NCBI GenBank assembly: GCA_021234155.1
Contig: JAJEKV010000008.1
Coordinates: 1,004,508 to 1,068,507 of the forward strand
DNA length: 64,000 nucleotides
Direction: 5' to 3'
Origin: Isoetes taiwanensis
Taxonomy: Eukaryota > Streptophyta > Lycopodiopsida > Isoetales > Isoetaceae
Part shown: piece after piece, positions 1 through 12,617 of the stretch
Layout of the letters: every line of letters starts with the position of its first letter
Numbering within the stretch: position 1 is the first letter of the stretch
Notes under the pieces: generated by a model
Databases searched by the model: none
The model's input: the letters and a program-made list of their open reading frames with translations, nothing else
What the model was told of the DNA's origin: nothing
Translations under genes and position numbers: made by a program

Positions 1-390
1 CGCAGTGGCTCAAGTCGAGGACGTCTCGTCGTCAAAGGGGTGCCGCAGTTCCGGCCCAGAGGCAAGCTTTTTGCATTTTTTTAGCGCCCCCCGCCGAGGT
101 CACCGGCACAATCGCCAAGTCTTTTGCCACTCCGCATCGCCACCACCATTCTATCGCCCCGCAGAATCGCCGCCAGTGCCGCGACACCGCCTCCCCCGCA
201 ATCGGAGCATCATCGAAAGGCCCACATCAAATGCCAACAAATAGAACTGTGCCTCCGGATGGTGTCTTGGAACCTGGGGCTTCCCTTGGCGTAAAAGGGA
301 GAGTCTCAACTCTATTGCACCAGATATGGATCTCATTTTCTGCAGCCCATTTTCCTGCTACAGCATTATCTAGATTTGGAGATTCTGCAC
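1..390 (+). mobile_element. LINE endonuclease-end fragment at window edge
   Basis: Positions about 229-300 resemble 5703-5770 inside the large plus-strand LINE: both carry an aaatag-a-ttgtgcct stretch followed by tggggcttcccttggcg. In this copy 259-291 reads MVSWNLGLPLA, the kind of SWN start seen in LINE apurinic endonucleases. The preceding C-rich bases resemble the proline-rich region before the endonuclease of the other element. The fragment stops at the start of the 1.2 kb dispersed repeat near 391. It is either a 5' piece of a LINE interrupted by the repeat or an older relic; the left part lies outside the window. Confidence 0.5.
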
Positions 391-642
391 CTCATCCCGT
401 TGAGCATACCCTACGATCCATTGCCCCCATGATGTGACCATTCGCTTGATAAATGCCTCCTCCAAGCTCTCACCTATAGTGTGACAAGACTACCACATGC
501 TAGTTGTCTAGTTTGAAAGAGCTTCTTATGGATGCCCACGTACTTTCACGCTGCGTGAAAAATGATTTCACTAGTATAGTCTATAGGGCAAGATATATAT
601 TGCACCCTATATCACATCTCTGATAATAATCAGCTTAATATA

Positions 643-1210
643 AAATTCACCAAAATAACCTTAGTTGTTGACTTAATTCCGAAAAAGCCCTTCATATTTT
701 TGAAATTCCTAAGATGCCCTTAATTCTTAAGTATTTACCCAAATAGCCCTTTGTATTTAAAAAATTATCAAAACGCACATTCTTACAATAGTTTTTACAA
801 TAGATGGTCATTTTTAAGGGTTGTGTTTCTTACAGATGAGAATAACTTGGAACATAAATTTCAGAACATCGCATTATGACAACAATATGCAACGAAAATC
901 TCAAATAGGATTTGTGAAACCTGGATGGGGATGAAGCTTTGGATGTCGTGAAAAAGAATAGCAACAACAGCATGACCACAAGGCAATCCTAACATTTGCC
1001 ACTCCAAGCACAAACATGATTTAGACTCAACATTAACCACAACTTATCGCTCTGAACTTGTACTTCAAATACAAATGCATCAGAAGGAAGTACTATGTAT
1101 CTTCTAGCTTGTTCAAAGGGCTATTTGGGGTAATATTTAAAAGACGAAGGGCATTTTAGGAATTTTAAAAATACTAATGGCTTTTTGGGAAAGGTTATTT
1201 TGGTAAATTT
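643..1210. mobile_element. Foldback element (long inverted repeats) nested in the 1.2 kb repeat
   Basis: The left arm (about 643-758) and the right arm (about 1113-1210) are inverted copies of each other. The outer ends both begin with a ttYaccaaaataacc motif, and the shared blocks include aaattcctaa, atgccctt and cccaaatagcccttt. Arms are roughly 100 bp around a roughly 350 bp centre. No transposase is present, so a non-autonomous DNA element or foldback is likely. The same arms occur in copy 2 at about 20322-20810, where part of the centre is missing. I could not identify a target-site duplication. Confidence 0.65.
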
Positions 1211-1218
1211 CCCCAAAA

Positions 1219-1417
1219 AGTATATCTTTACCAAAATTTGAGAGTGGAGACATTTTCGTGGTAGGCTGGAACCGAAACACCTGATTGTGAACTTGTCTTA
1301 TCCATCTATAAGGCCTAAAAAAAGGTATATCTACTAAAATCTCAGAGTGAAGATATTTTCCTCGTAGAACCGAAACATCTGAGAATTTGTGAACTTGTCT
1401 TATCCATTCAAGGCCTG
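1219..1417. repeat. Tandem duplication of about 100 bp
   Basis: Two imperfect units, 1219-1322 and 1325-1417, share gtatatct-taccaaaat, gagtg-aga-attttc, accgaaacacctga and gtgaacttgtcttatcca, and both finish in aaggcct. The same pair is present in the second copy of the host repeat at about 20817-21018, so the duplication predates dispersal of the 1.2 kb unit. Confidence 0.75.
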
Positions 1418-1590
1418 GCATTGTATGACATTCCCAAACTTAGCACGAGCTTCAATAATTTAGTATCAAATATACTCGCCAATTGCCAAATATACTCACT
1501 TGGATTCAAGATCTTGCCAATTACCAAAATTGGACGGGCAAGTTATCTCTGTGTGTTTTGTACACCAAATGATAAGCAATGTCTTTGGGC

Positions 1591-2483
1591 ATGTATGGGA
1601 AATCTAGAGCAACTGCATGTGATGGTAAATTACATATGGCCAATCTCGAACCCTTGACCTCGGTCGTGGGGGTTACTGGACCATGCACACGTGCAACCAT
1701 GCAAATACATGAATATAGTTTATATAGATTCTAAAGTGCTATGATGCAAAAATGATTTGAACTTAAGACCTTGTACCTTTTGGTTATAAGCTGCAGACTT
1801 TACCAAGTGGATTACGTCGTTATCACTATTAGTTATGTTATTAGAGATTCATGTATACATTGCCGATTATTGGCTTATGCTACATGGAGCTCGCATGCTC
1901 GTCAAGTGTCATGCATATACCTATGCCAAGTGGCGAGCCTTCAAATTGGATGCCATGCAACATAGTCCTATACGGCTTGAAGAGACCATTCCGTTTCAAC
2001 ATCAATTACGGGCTTCACTCTTGTCTAGCCCTTGCTCTTGATCTTGTCTATATCTTCCTCTTCTTATATATAATTTCTTGCTCTTGATTTTGTTGGCAGT
2101 CTTGAACATCCTTATTCTTATTTTTTGCTTGTCCTTTGTTCTTGTACATATTCATTATATTATTACATTAGACAGATTATAGTTTTTTCATATTTTCTTG
2201 CATCATTCTCGTTTCTTGCTCATTGGCTCATGACAACATCAAAGTGCACTATGCTTTGTACATGGCTTGATGAAAGTTTTGACCACTACTAATGTCATGC
2301 ACTTCTTTACAAGGCTAGCAATGAACCATGTAATCCACTTCATTGGAATCTAAAATTTTGTCCATTGTAATAATCATACCTAGAGTTACCAAGTCTTGTT
2401 GTAGCAAGCAATCGAAGAATCAAACTTTTAATTGTTTTTTTATATAACACATTAACAATGGAAAAGGGACCAATTCATAGATA
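1591..2483. other. No gene seen
   Basis: AT-rich sequence without a convincing coding frame. Short open frames here overlap each other in several phases and show no protein motif. The stretch around 1646-1720 faintly recalls a tRNA-derived repeat but lacks a usable tRNA fold. Confidence 0.5.
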
Positions 2484-2534
2484 GATAGATGGATGGATGG
2501 ATGGATGGATGGATGGATAGAGTGATAGATGGAG
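2484..2534. repeat. GATA/GATG microsatellite
   Basis: Tetranucleotide array that begins as GATA units, becomes a run of GATG units and ends as degenerate GATA. It may be an old retrotransposon tail, because the next bases contain tttattgaagcctc, loosely like the LINE ends further right, but that is only suggestive. Confidence 0.9.
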
Positions 2535-3589
2535 GAAGAAGAAATAAGTCTTAGGCAATAAATGTTTATGTTATATAGATTTTATTGAAGCCTCATCCTC
2601 TGGAATTTATCTCTAAAGCCTTAAAGCAACCAAAAAGTCTCAAAACGAGCATCAACAATGGCAGATTCTTCACAGACTAAAGATAAGGGCTTGCAGCCAT
2701 GATCCTGCGCCATAGCCAAAATTGCTGCATCGATCTATACACTGTCTTCCTCATAAAAGAGGTGTTTTGGTTTTGCTATTTTCCAAGCCTATAGAGGAAA
2801 GGATTTGAATCGAAGGTCTTTTTTACACAAAGGTGCAGAATCTAGCTTCTTGGCAAGGGTAATTATGCCAAAGCTGGAGCTTAAGAATGACGATGTGCAT
2901 TAGTCTGGCTTCTTGGCCAGAGGAATCTCTATTTTATTTGGTTGGAGAACCACAATTGTGAAGAATCCAATTTCTTGGCAACCAAAAAATGGTCTTGCAT
3001 TAATCCAAAAGCTTTTTTGCTAGATGTTTTTGCCAAAGATAAACAATATAACAAAAACCTTCGTTGCATAATCTGGAGCTAAGGCACAAAAAATCCATAG
3101 ACAAAGGTGGGATTTGATGCGCCAGACATGCAAAATATAAAGGAACTCCCTGTTATTATGAAAGCATACAAAATACAAAGGAACACCTATTATTATGCTA
3201 GATCAACTCTTTTAATTTGGGATTTTCCGGTTTGGCTAAAAAAGTTTTTGGAATTTTCCTTAGTCACATTTCCTAAGATTTTGAAGGGCTTAGTCGCCGG
3301 AAAAAAATTCCGATTATCTAAAAATCGGTAAAAAAATAATTTATGGTTTTAGAGTTTCATTTTTTTCGATTTAGGTTAGGTTCCTGGATGGAAAATAGTT
3401 TTGAGATAAAGATTTCTAAGTTATATTTTAGGCATGATTTCGAGCAGGGGTTTCGGGTTCGGCATCTATTCAATTTCGTTTTGCCAGTCCACCCATGCGG
3501 TCTTCCTCCACGATTTCAAGCTCCCTCTCTCTAGCTCCTCACTCCCTTGCATAGACCCCCTTGATTTGCCCCTTTCTGGCTTTCTCTCT
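2535..3589. other. No gene seen
   Basis: AT-rich sequence with scattered short open frames and no recognised domain or repeat partner in the window. It becomes C- and CT-rich after about 3480, where the 5' flank of the large LINE begins. Confidence 0.5.
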
Positions 3590-4085
3590 CTAGGGTTTAC
3601 AATCTCTCTCTAGACCCAAAACCCCCAAACCCCCAAAAGGCGCTCCACCCGCCTTTCCGAGCCCCCAAACTGGATTCTAAGCACCCATGAGGCAGCCGAG
3701 AGACCCCTCGGACTTTGGAGCCCTCAAAACCCCCACACCTCACTGTAGTTGGCTGCACATAATTGTGAGTGAAGTTCTATTCTAATCTATGAGAAGCAAA
3801 GGCAGATTAGAGCAAGGCATGTTAAATGGTGTCGTGTTATACAAAGCTTTGGGAAAGACCTATGAGAAGCAAAGGCGCAGGGGTCAAAGTCAAAGTCAAA
3901 GGTGGTGGGCACCCCCTACCCCCCTGTTCTTTGGGCTCGCTAGAAACACACCCACCCCCCCCCCACCACTTAGGGTTTCCGCTGACTAACCCAAAAGGTG
4001 CTCGCCCGCTCTTGAGTCCCCAAATTCAATTCTAGGCACCCTTTCCGCAAATGAGAGACCCTCAAACTTTGGGAGTCATGGCCCA
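3590..4085 (+). repeat. Duplicated leader block of LINE G
   Basis: About 3590-3725 and 3967-4085 are imperfect direct copies sharing tagggttt, acccaaaaggYgctc, cccgc, gagYccccaaa, attctaRgcaccc and gagaccc-t-ggactttgg-like blocks. The period is about 350-375 bp. A shorter repeat, ctatgagaagcaaaggc, occurs twice between them (near 3788 and 3859). Repeated leader monomers can act as promoters in some LINEs; that role is inference here. Confidence 0.65.
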
Positions 4086-5699
4086 CGGAAGATGGGCCGC
4101 ACAGGGAAACCCAAGGCGAGGGCCCGCCCACGACAAACGGGTCCCGATCAGCCATCATGGGACGGGGAGAGTCATCCTCCATGAAGAAGGAGGCTCTGCT
4201 AAGGCTAAGGCCCCTCACCGAGGCCCGGCCGGGAAGGGATTAATTGCTCGGACCACATAGGGAACTCCCCGCCAAGAGAATTGGAGCCACGCCAAAGCGG
4301 GAATGGAGGCTAACAAGTGCTCGTGTTGAGGCTAACGATTACTTCCGCCTGGCTGGCATGGCGGTGGAGATGGAGTCCCTCGGCATCCCATGTGCTCAAA
4401 AGGCAAATCGGGTCGAGGTCGAGCAGTATCCGCATCACAGCTTGGAGACCCGCCGCGGCGATGTGGAAGATGGCCTTGGCCTTGCACACTTCGGCGGCGG
4501 CAGGCGGCAGAGGTCACGACATGCGGGCCCGCCCTAGACTCGGTTTCATCACTCCTCGACACCATGACACGGAGAGGGAGCAGCCTTGCGAGGAGGCGAT
4601 GGTCCGCGGCTGTCTACCGGCCGGTCCCGAGGAAGGTAGCGGCCACCACCACCATGGCTTGCGGGGAGCACGGTGCTGCTCTTGCGGGACCGACGGGAAC
4701 CACTTGGGATCTTGAGTAAGATCGGAACAGCAAGCCGGCCCTCGGCGCCCGTGCTGGGGCTCCGAAGCGCCCCTTCTCTTCGAGCCTGGAGCTCCAGGGG
4801 GTTGCGGGCAACCGTCCCCGAGCAGAGCGAGGGGGTCACAGGGTTCATAGTGGGCTACTCACCGGTCGGCGAGATAGCCAAGCGGCGGCGAGGCTGCAAA
4901 ACTGTCCTCCGCGACTTCCGCGGGGCGAGAGCGGCACCGGGCAGCTATCCATACGGCCTCCCACCGCCGGCTGACCAACCCCGCCTTCTTGCCAGCTCTC
5001 CGCCACTCCCGCCATCCCGGCCACACTCCCGTCCTCCCGCGCCATCCCGGCCACCACCACCACCCCAGCCACAGGACCCGTGCCGCCCCACCTTGACCCG
5101 CCAAGCAGTCGCGCAGAACTCCCAGGAGCGCAGGCGTGAGAGGCTACTAACCGTAGTTCGAGGCATGCCGCACGCCAGGGAGAGTCTTCGCCCACCACAT
5201 CCGGAACACATTCTCGACGGATGACATTCCGGCCGATTCACATTTCTCGAAGGCCCCGCATGGGGCTCAAGCCCGCCGGACCGCATTGTCATATTCACGG
5301 TTCTGCGATGCAATGTGCGTTGATGCCATATTGGCGCCGTGGGCCGATGTTGAAGGGGACATCCCCTCAGACGCGGACCGGGGACCTCACACCGCGGTAA
5401 ATGAGGCACGCGAGAGAGCTTGTCGCGGTCGAGGCATTCGCCACCGTGGGTGCCGCGAGATTGGTTCGAGGCGTGATGCACATTTTCCCGACTGACCGCT
5501 ATATCGCCGCAGACCCCGGCAGCCCCAACCACAAATGACGCTGCCCTCGCCGGCTTCTACTACCACTACCCCTCTCTCGCTCCTGCCTCTCTCCGCTCCC
5601 TCATGACCAGCCCTCCTGACCACATCTTTGCCCTCGGCTCCATCTACTTCTCCCTCGGCCTCTGCTTCCCGTCCTCCCGACTCCGGTACAGCATACCAT

Positions 5700-6500
5700 C
5701 CCTGACAAATAGGAATTGTGCCTCGGGTGGTCTCATGGAATTATGGGGCTTCCCTTGGCGAGAAGGCGTCCCCGAACTTCCGTGGCGTACGGTATGGATC
5801 ATCTTCCCTCATGGGAACATGGGAGCATCTTTGAGCCTGAGCTACGATTTGCAGTTACCAACATTTCTCGGTCTTCAATACACATGCCGGAACGGGGTCA
5901 TGGGGGAGTGGCTTGCTACTCTGACAATGGCACATTGGTTTACCCTCGAGGAAGGCGAGACGGAACACAGCGGGTGCCAAGGGTTGGGTATTGCATAATA
6001 CGGTGGCAACCCTGCTTTTACGGCGCTTTGTTGGCTTCCCTGTGACGGCACCTGCTCCCGCTGACCACCCGTCACGGATGGGATGGACCAGATATGTCGA
6101 TCTATATGATGACATCTGGCAAGATCGCGAGTTGGTAGGGTGCCGTCCTTCTTGGAGATTTCAATGCGGACGGAGTAGAAGCAGCCCATGCGACTTGACC
6201 CCCTCGGCGACGATGTCCTGGCAGCTTTCGCCCACAGAGCAGCCTCCACGCGGGTCGGATGGCAGCCAGTCACTACTTTGGCGGTGCATTTGCTCTGCTA
6301 TGTGGCATTTTTGACTTGATAATTTGCAATGGCCTTTCCGCGATTGGGTCTGATTCTGCGCAAGTGCACATGCGCACAGGACAATCGTGGGGAGGGTCTA
6401 GTGTGGTGGACTATGTGCTTGTAGTTGCGCCAAGATATGCATCTCATCGATCGTTTCGGGTGGGCGCGAGCGGTCGGGATGAGGAGGTCGACTTCGCATC
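5700..6500 (+). pseudogene. LINE G endonuclease domain remnant
   Basis: Remnant of an apurinic/apyrimidinic-type endonuclease that nicks target DNA for target-primed reverse transcription. Pieces appear in order in different frames: an SWN-like start near 5727-5750, the catalytic signature VLLGDFNAD at about 6143-6172, and the C-terminal SSVVDYVLV motif at about 6397-6430 followed by an RSF-V stretch. The frame changes between these motifs, so no single protein can be made. Confidence 0.75.
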
Positions 6501-7089
6501 ACCTCCCACTTTATTTGGACTGGTTTTGGCGAGCCCGAACCCCCACTATGCCGACCCCTGGTCCTCGTTTGAGACTCGATTATGAGCGGTGCGAGACTAC
6601 CACGAGATGCATGGATCCTCGGTAGTGCGGACCTCCACACTAGGAGCGTGGAGATGTATCCCGGGATTTCGCTATTACGGATGTACGGATAGGGCCGGAG
6701 TCGCTAGCGGACCAGCCGCGCTCGAGTCGAACATTCCCGCCAGAACTGGTTTGATGCGATCAGAAGAACGCATGCGAGTCTGCCACATCGTCGGATCCGG
6801 TACCGGCTTGCGGGCCACCATCATCTGCGCCCATCCGAAAGGACACAAAAGGCGGGTACCTTGCCAAGCATCGGGGAGATGTTCTACCGGCCGACACTCA
6901 TCTCCAACCTTTTAGTGAGTGCCGAAGGCAGGCTGACCCTCTGAGGGACATCACACCCCGGTGGGAGAGCGATGCTAGCGGCTGACTCTATGACCCGCCA
7001 GGGGACGCCGCATATACCCTGGATGGCCCCCATTGGTTCGTGGGACGAGGATGTTGAGGAGGGTTTTGCAGCGGCTTAGCTAATGGGAA

Positions 7090-8000
7090 GGCAAAATGAC
7101 CACCGATGGTATCACGCCGAAGTTACTCAAGGGCGTATACCACAGGTTTGGCCCCTCACTACCCCTCGTTCAACGAGCATTGCAGGAGGTTTCCAAAATG
7201 GACCACAAGCGGTTTGTTCCCATTCACAAAGTGGCGATCATTAATGTCCGGCCAATTCTGCGGGCGATCATGGATTAGTTCAAGCAAGATTTGCTAAACT
7301 CATATCGGCATTCTTGAAAGTGAGCAGTTGACCCTGGCGGAGGCGTGGATAATGCGAGCCCTCACACAGGCTTTGGGCCCGCCTCAACGATTGACCATAT
7401 CTTTACACCGGGCATCGATTGAAGACAGCGGAATCATCGGTATGGACTTGTATTGTTTGCTTTTGTGGACCATCGCAAAGGCTTTTGATCGGTCCCCTGG
7501 AAAAGGCGTAGGCTAGATCATACAATCAGGGCTCCCATTTTGTCTGTAAATGCCCATATCTGGTTAATATGGAAGCAGTTTTGGCGGGATCGTGCCGGGA
7601 CGGGCCAAGCATTCACCAGTAGTATCGGGGTCCGGCAGGTTGCCCCCCTCGCCAACAACACTTTTGGCCTCTACATTGATCGGGCTTAGAGCCCCCGGCT
7701 TCTGCGAAAGCATGGGGGATGGCATACGCCTTTTGCACCGGGTCATCCGCCACTCATCTATCGACGACGATGTTGGCTCTCGCCTCCCACACCCCGTGCT
7801 ATCGCGGTCTCACCGGATGCCCTAGACATTTTTGTCGCTACGAGACATGCGTCAATCCGCCAAGACCGTGGTGGTTCTCATATCCTCTTCACGCCACCCC
7901 ATGCCTCCCGTGACTCTCACATATCGGGACATACTTTGGGACGCCACGCCCACCTACAAGTACCTTAGGGTGGAGTTCCCCCTCCCTCGCTGAGGCGGGA
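7090..8000 (+). pseudogene. LINE G reverse transcriptase remnant
   Basis: Reverse transcriptase pieces in correct order: TTDGITPKLLK (about 7099), a PIHK-like piece and NVRPI (about 7230-7260), DLYCLLLWTIAKAFD (about 7445-7490, corresponding to the usual VDF-KAFD motif), SSIGVRQVAPLANN (about 7617-7660, corresponding to GVKQGCPLSP), a damaged ADD region and PTYKYLRVEF (about 7950-7980), the thumb motif of these LINEs. Stops and frameshifts separate all pieces. Confidence 0.8.
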
Positions 8001-9049
8001 TCCGTCTATCCGCTAAAGCGGGTGACAAAGAAATGAAAGCTTTTATGCCATGCGTAACAACAATCCAAAGTAGCTATATGATTGGGGCCATCGGGCACAT
8101 CTGTTCGCACCGGTCGCAGCCCGCCCTTAAATCTGGTCGAGGTTTGGGGCCCCGGGCCGCCTCTTTGGCACTGAATGACTTGGAGCAAAGCGAGAAGGCA
8201 TTTTTGGCACGCACTTGGGGTGAAACCTTCGCCCCTATCGATTCTCGGCCGCAGAAATCGATTCTTGCCGCTTCACGGCAAATTTTTGATAGACACATCG
8301 CCTATTTTCGAAAAGTGGTTACTATGGGTGATGCACGGCCTCGCGACTGGGCTTACACCGCGGGCTATGAGTCCGCAACCGCTTAGGGCCTGCTGGAGGG
8401 GTAAGAGAGATCGCTGGTTCGCCAGATGGAACGGGGCAGATAATGTGATGCGTCTACCGGGCGCAAATGGGCCGATCGCGGACAAACTGCGGGAGTACCT
8501 AGATGCTTGTTTCCTTGGTAAGCTCGGGACCCCATTGCTCTAGAAAGGTGTCAAAATGGCCCATTACAAAGGAGCACATCAACCCCGGGGTGGTTAGCCC
8601 TGGGCCACAATCTACCGTTCCCGGTGCGCCCGTAGCGGACTCATTGCCTCCATTCGCCTGAGGGTGCCCACCATCTTCGCGATCGAGGCGAGGCGGGGTG
8701 GATTGGGAGCCCCCCCGACGCCGAGCTCACATCGGCCTTTATCAAGCGCCATTGAGGATGAGTCTCACACTTTCGGAAGTTGCCCGGTGTTGATCGGTCC
8801 GGGCGATATCGCCCGCAAGTACGGCGGGCGTGCCCTTGCATTTCGCATGAACACCGTCGAGATGCGTGCCACAGGGTCATACATCCAGAGGTAATCGGAC
8901 CCTGCGAGGTCACATTTGCCCTTTGACGTCCGTGACTAGGCACTATGGGGGTGGTGCATGATTGTATATATCGGGATGTTTACGCATTTTATATGATTAG
9001 CTTACGGTTTGTCGGCCGGGATTACGCCACTCGCCGGTTTTCCTCAAAA

Positions 9050-9168
9050 CCCTTCGGTGGGGGTTTTAATCCGGCAAGAATCCGCCAACTGTGCGTTTGT
9101 ATTGGGTCCCATAGACCGATTGGTCTCCGTGGATCGATAAAAGTACCTTCCTTCCTTCCTTCCTTCCT
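9050..9168 (+). repeat. LINE G 3' terminus with (CTTC)n tail
   Basis: The end reads ttgggtcccatagaccg, then tggtctccgtgg-tcgataaaa, followed by a short linker and the tetranucleotide tail at about 9147-9168. An almost identical terminal block occurs at about 37005-37047. Together they define a conserved 3' UTR end, probably the site recognised by the element's own reverse transcriptase. Confidence 0.8.
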
Positions 9169-12100
9169 CGGTGGCAATCACAGAATTTCTTGATCTATGG
9201 AAGTTAAATTTTGCAGCTTCAAAACTTGGCTATGGCGATGTTTGTATATCCTACAAGCTGTTTACAAGCTATTGTGATTCTATCTGCATATTTCAGGAGA
9301 TTAGAAGCAAGAAGAATGGTTTTTATGGCGCCATGGAAGTTCATGTGGAAAGAGCTACTTCTATTGGCTATGGTTTTTATGACGAAGCAGTATCCAGGTG
9401 AGTCATAGGAAAATTGAAAGTTTCAAGATTTCAGGCCTAGATAATCAGGTTCTAAGGATTTTCTGTGTGCCTTGATGGTATCTTGGCTGCAGCTGTACCT
9501 GTAGATCATAGAATTTTGATGTTTTTCTTCGTCAGATCTTTTTGCACACAGACCAGATGTCTGGAACCAGCAGTTTTAGGTAGGCAGTTGTTGGTAAGCT
9601 TCTTGCTATCAATGCCAAGGTGGTGCTAACTATTTCATCATTTACACATGTTCGTTGATAGCAATCATGCATTCATGTATAATCACCGCTTCTAATTGTT
9701 TGCAAAGTACATTAAGCGGACTTGAGAAGTAAATGAACATATTACATTATTTTTAGTCAGAGCAAAACGCCACTTGACAATCGAAGGTTATTTCTCCGTT
9801 TGCTAGGTTTATTGCCAAAACCTGATCCAAGATGTTGGCGTCAAGAGGCCACTAAAAAGAAGTTGAGATGATTGAAGATAAGCGTTCAACCGAAGGTATT
9901 TGTAAAAACACGTTTAACCACTCAAAAGCATATCAATCTTAATATTTCGTTAGGGATTTTAAACTATAATTATCTTCTCTATATTGTATGGGCACGAGAT
10001 ACCAAAACATTGATGCTTTTTATCAATTTCTATCGCAAGAGTTTGATTCAAACCGCAAACTAGATGTATGCATGCCCGAGGGTTCTATTATACTCACCAA
10101 AATCATGCTAGCGACAACTTATCTATCTAAAAGTTGTTGTTATTTTGTGTTGATTGGACCATGATTTGTGCATCTTTGATTTGGTGGGTCTTGCAATGCA
10201 AAGAATCTAAGTCTAGCTTTTCTAAGGTCGATTCACGAGAGGCTCGATTTGTTGCATCGAGAACAATGCCATTTTGAAGATGTAAAAGGTTTGAAATTTA
10301 GGGACTACTACATGCATATTATTTAGCCTCCATTTTGTTGCATCAATTCAAACTACCTTTGCTTAACAAAATATACTCATAAAGAGCAATTACCTAGAGC
10401 AGACGTGTTTGGTATTAGGGAAGTTAATTTTACTGAATGGATCTTTTATTTCCATTTTCTAAATGTTTGTTCCATGCTACCTTGGTGTGTCCAAAATTTG
10501 ATTATGTTCTCTTGCATTAACTTCGGTGCCAACTCATAACATTTTGTTGCTTCATCTTTTTGTAGGTGATATCATCATTTGTTTTAGCATATCCGAGGTA
10601 AGATCATAAAGGGGACCTTTGTGGAGCAAAAATCGTAGTCCGATTAGTTTGGCTTCCTTTAACTCTGCGTATTTTCAATAGATAGTGATTTACAGTTAGA
10701 AAATTAATTTATTTTTCCTTGGGTAATCGAAAGTTGTGGATTCATATTCTATTCTATTCTATATATTTGCTGTTATGTTCTCATCTTTTTTATCAGTGTA
10801 ATGATGTTGAAGTTGCAAGAGCTGCAAAATAAGATGCACTATTAGACCATATATGCGCTATTTTCATGGATCAGATATTTACTGGTGTTCACATATTGGA
10901 AGGGCGAGTTCTATTACATGTATCTTAAATGGATATTGGGTGATTTTGCTTAATTTCCTTAGATTGTAGTTGCAGAAACATTTAATCAAAAATGAAGATG
11001 GAAACAACTTCGATTATGAAATATCATTACATCAAAATTTTATTTGCTTTTATATCCCGCCCTAAGATCGTGAGTAGCATTCTCATACTATATGCCTTCT
11101 ATATATGTGTATTCCCGATGTATGATAGAATATCAGGAGATTTTCATCTATCAAACATGTGGGAGAAATAGATGCCTATGTTATTTGCTACTAAGCAAAG
11201 CGGAGTTATTCACCATTTCAATTTGCAAGCTCCATTACTTCCCTCTTTTTTTAGATTTCAATGAGCTCCTGGATTGTCATGAAGGCACGTTTTTGCACCT
11301 GTAGTAGTTCTGTAGTGGTTCTGCGCCTATAGTGGTTGTAGCTAGAAGTAATATTTGTTAGCAGTTTTTAGATTGTTTGAGCCAAACAACTATTGTCTTC
11401 ATATCCTTTCCACTACAATGCCGGTTTTCCATGGTATATGAAAACGATTATGGCAACTTCATCACACTATAGTCAAGCCCATTTTCAAAACAAGCACTAC
11501 GTGCTTTAAGGTCTTTCCTGACAAAAATCTTTGCCTTAGAATCCAAAATGATTCTCCTATAGTTTCAAATTGGCCTTCAATTGCAGTTTCGAGGGCATAA
11601 AATTTGTATCTGTATAGTACCAAAGGCCCATAGAGATACCATTTGCATGTTAGCCTTCATCTTGCGTGATGCGAGGAAAAAGCTATAAAGCCAAAACATT
11701 GTCTACACTCTCCTTATACCGAAGTGTGATAGCCTTCCATGAAACAAACTTCTCTAGAGTCTGTACTTTTACAAGCCCTCCTCCATTCTGGATCTTTTTG
11801 TCTTGCATAAGTGCATGCTCAGCACAACAATATAAGTTTACGACTTCGTAGTGAATCTCACGCTTTTTGGGGAACTAGGTCATGCATCTTTAGATTTGTA
11901 AAATGAAAAATTTATGCCTTATAAAATGGTGGGAATGTCCATATATCTACTAAATGCAAAATGTTAATGATTAAAACTAAGGCTTGCATGGTGGAGCATG
12001 AGTATGGTGCCTTCACCCATGGAATCATACTTATATTCTACTTAATGGTGGATGTTAGATCCTTTCAGTCTAGATTTTTGTTTTGTTATGCTGGCACAAG

Positions 12101-12617
12101 CTTTCCAGTTGTTTTAAGTATTCTAAAGAATAACATCGCGTGTGCATCTATTGGTAGAACAGAATCTCAGTTAGATCCTCTGAGTGTGAATCCCTTAGTA
12201 TAGTTATTTAAAACTCAATGATTTAGAGTTTTGTCTTCTTTAAGTTGCACATTATGAGATTGTTGTCATATAATATTACTATGTTTCATTTTTCATTGTT
12301 GCTTAATGTCTGCTTCTTCATGCTATTAGAGATCTCTGGCAATGAAGGATTTTGTCGGAATAGATTTCACCCTCTCTTGCACCTGCATCAACAAAAAAAG
12401 CTCCAGGTTCACAATTATTGGCACACGCACTCATGAACTGAGGTGTGTCTCTTAACTGCATTATGTCTACATCTAGCTTCTTTCCTTTGGTGCTATTATT
12501 TACAGTGTTAGATTCCATGGTTACCAGAAATTTGAGACATAGAAGAACCATGAACTTTCAAATAAACATGATATTTAGAACAGATATAGCTAGCTGCCTT
12601 CCTTCAAAAGACCTTGA
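9169..12617. other. Long stretch without a recognised gene
   Basis: AT-rich DNA with only short, unconnected open frames. None carries a motif I recognise on either strand. A minus-strand frame at about 12318-12431 looks mildly exon-like, preceded by a CAG acceptor-like site, but no partner exon or known domain supports it. Confidence 0.5.

Larger units (their letters stand above)
391..1590 (+). repeat. 1.2 kb dispersed repeat, copy 1
   Basis: This segment is repeated in the same orientation at 20059-21191. Similarity runs from the shared tgagcataccctac near the left end to gataagcaatgtctttgggc at the right end, and both flanks diverge immediately outside. Copy 1 is the longer: it holds 91 bases (1035-1125) that copy 2 lacks. 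Inside are an inverted-repeat element and a tandem duplication, listed separately. No reading frame is shared, so this looks like a non-coding mobile or duplicated unit of unknown class. Confidence 0.9.
3590..9168 (+). mobile_element. Decayed plus-strand LINE (element G)
   Basis: A non-LTR retrotransposon read in order on the plus strand: a GC-rich leader with a duplicated block, a proline-rich region with broken ORF1-like frames, an endonuclease (about 5700-6500), a reverse transcriptase (about 7090-8000), a decayed C-terminal part and a 3' end at about 9146 followed by a (CTTC)n tail. Every domain is split by frameshifts and stops, so it is dead. Local GC content is clearly above that of the flanks. 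The 3' end matches a second LINE 3' end at about 37005-37047. The 5' boundary is uncertain; 3590 is where its leader-like repeats begin. The clade is unresolved: motifs fit jockey/RTE/L1-type polymerases of green plants and algae. Confidence 0.75.

Noticed and set aside
1640-1720. Possible tRNA or tRNA-derived SINE on the minus strand
   Set aside because: Only a loose resemblance to a T-arm region; no acceptor stem, anticodon arm or pol III boxes could be assembled.
4673-5532. Overlapping frames of 183 and 195 codons on opposite strands
   Set aside because: GC-rich LINE G leader/ORF1 region keeps several frames open by chance; no conserved motif in either.
12318-12551. Exon-like minus frame with NNCEPGAFFVDAGAREGE
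   Set aside because: No recognised family, no neighbouring exon in phase and no donor/acceptor pair strong enough to support a gene.
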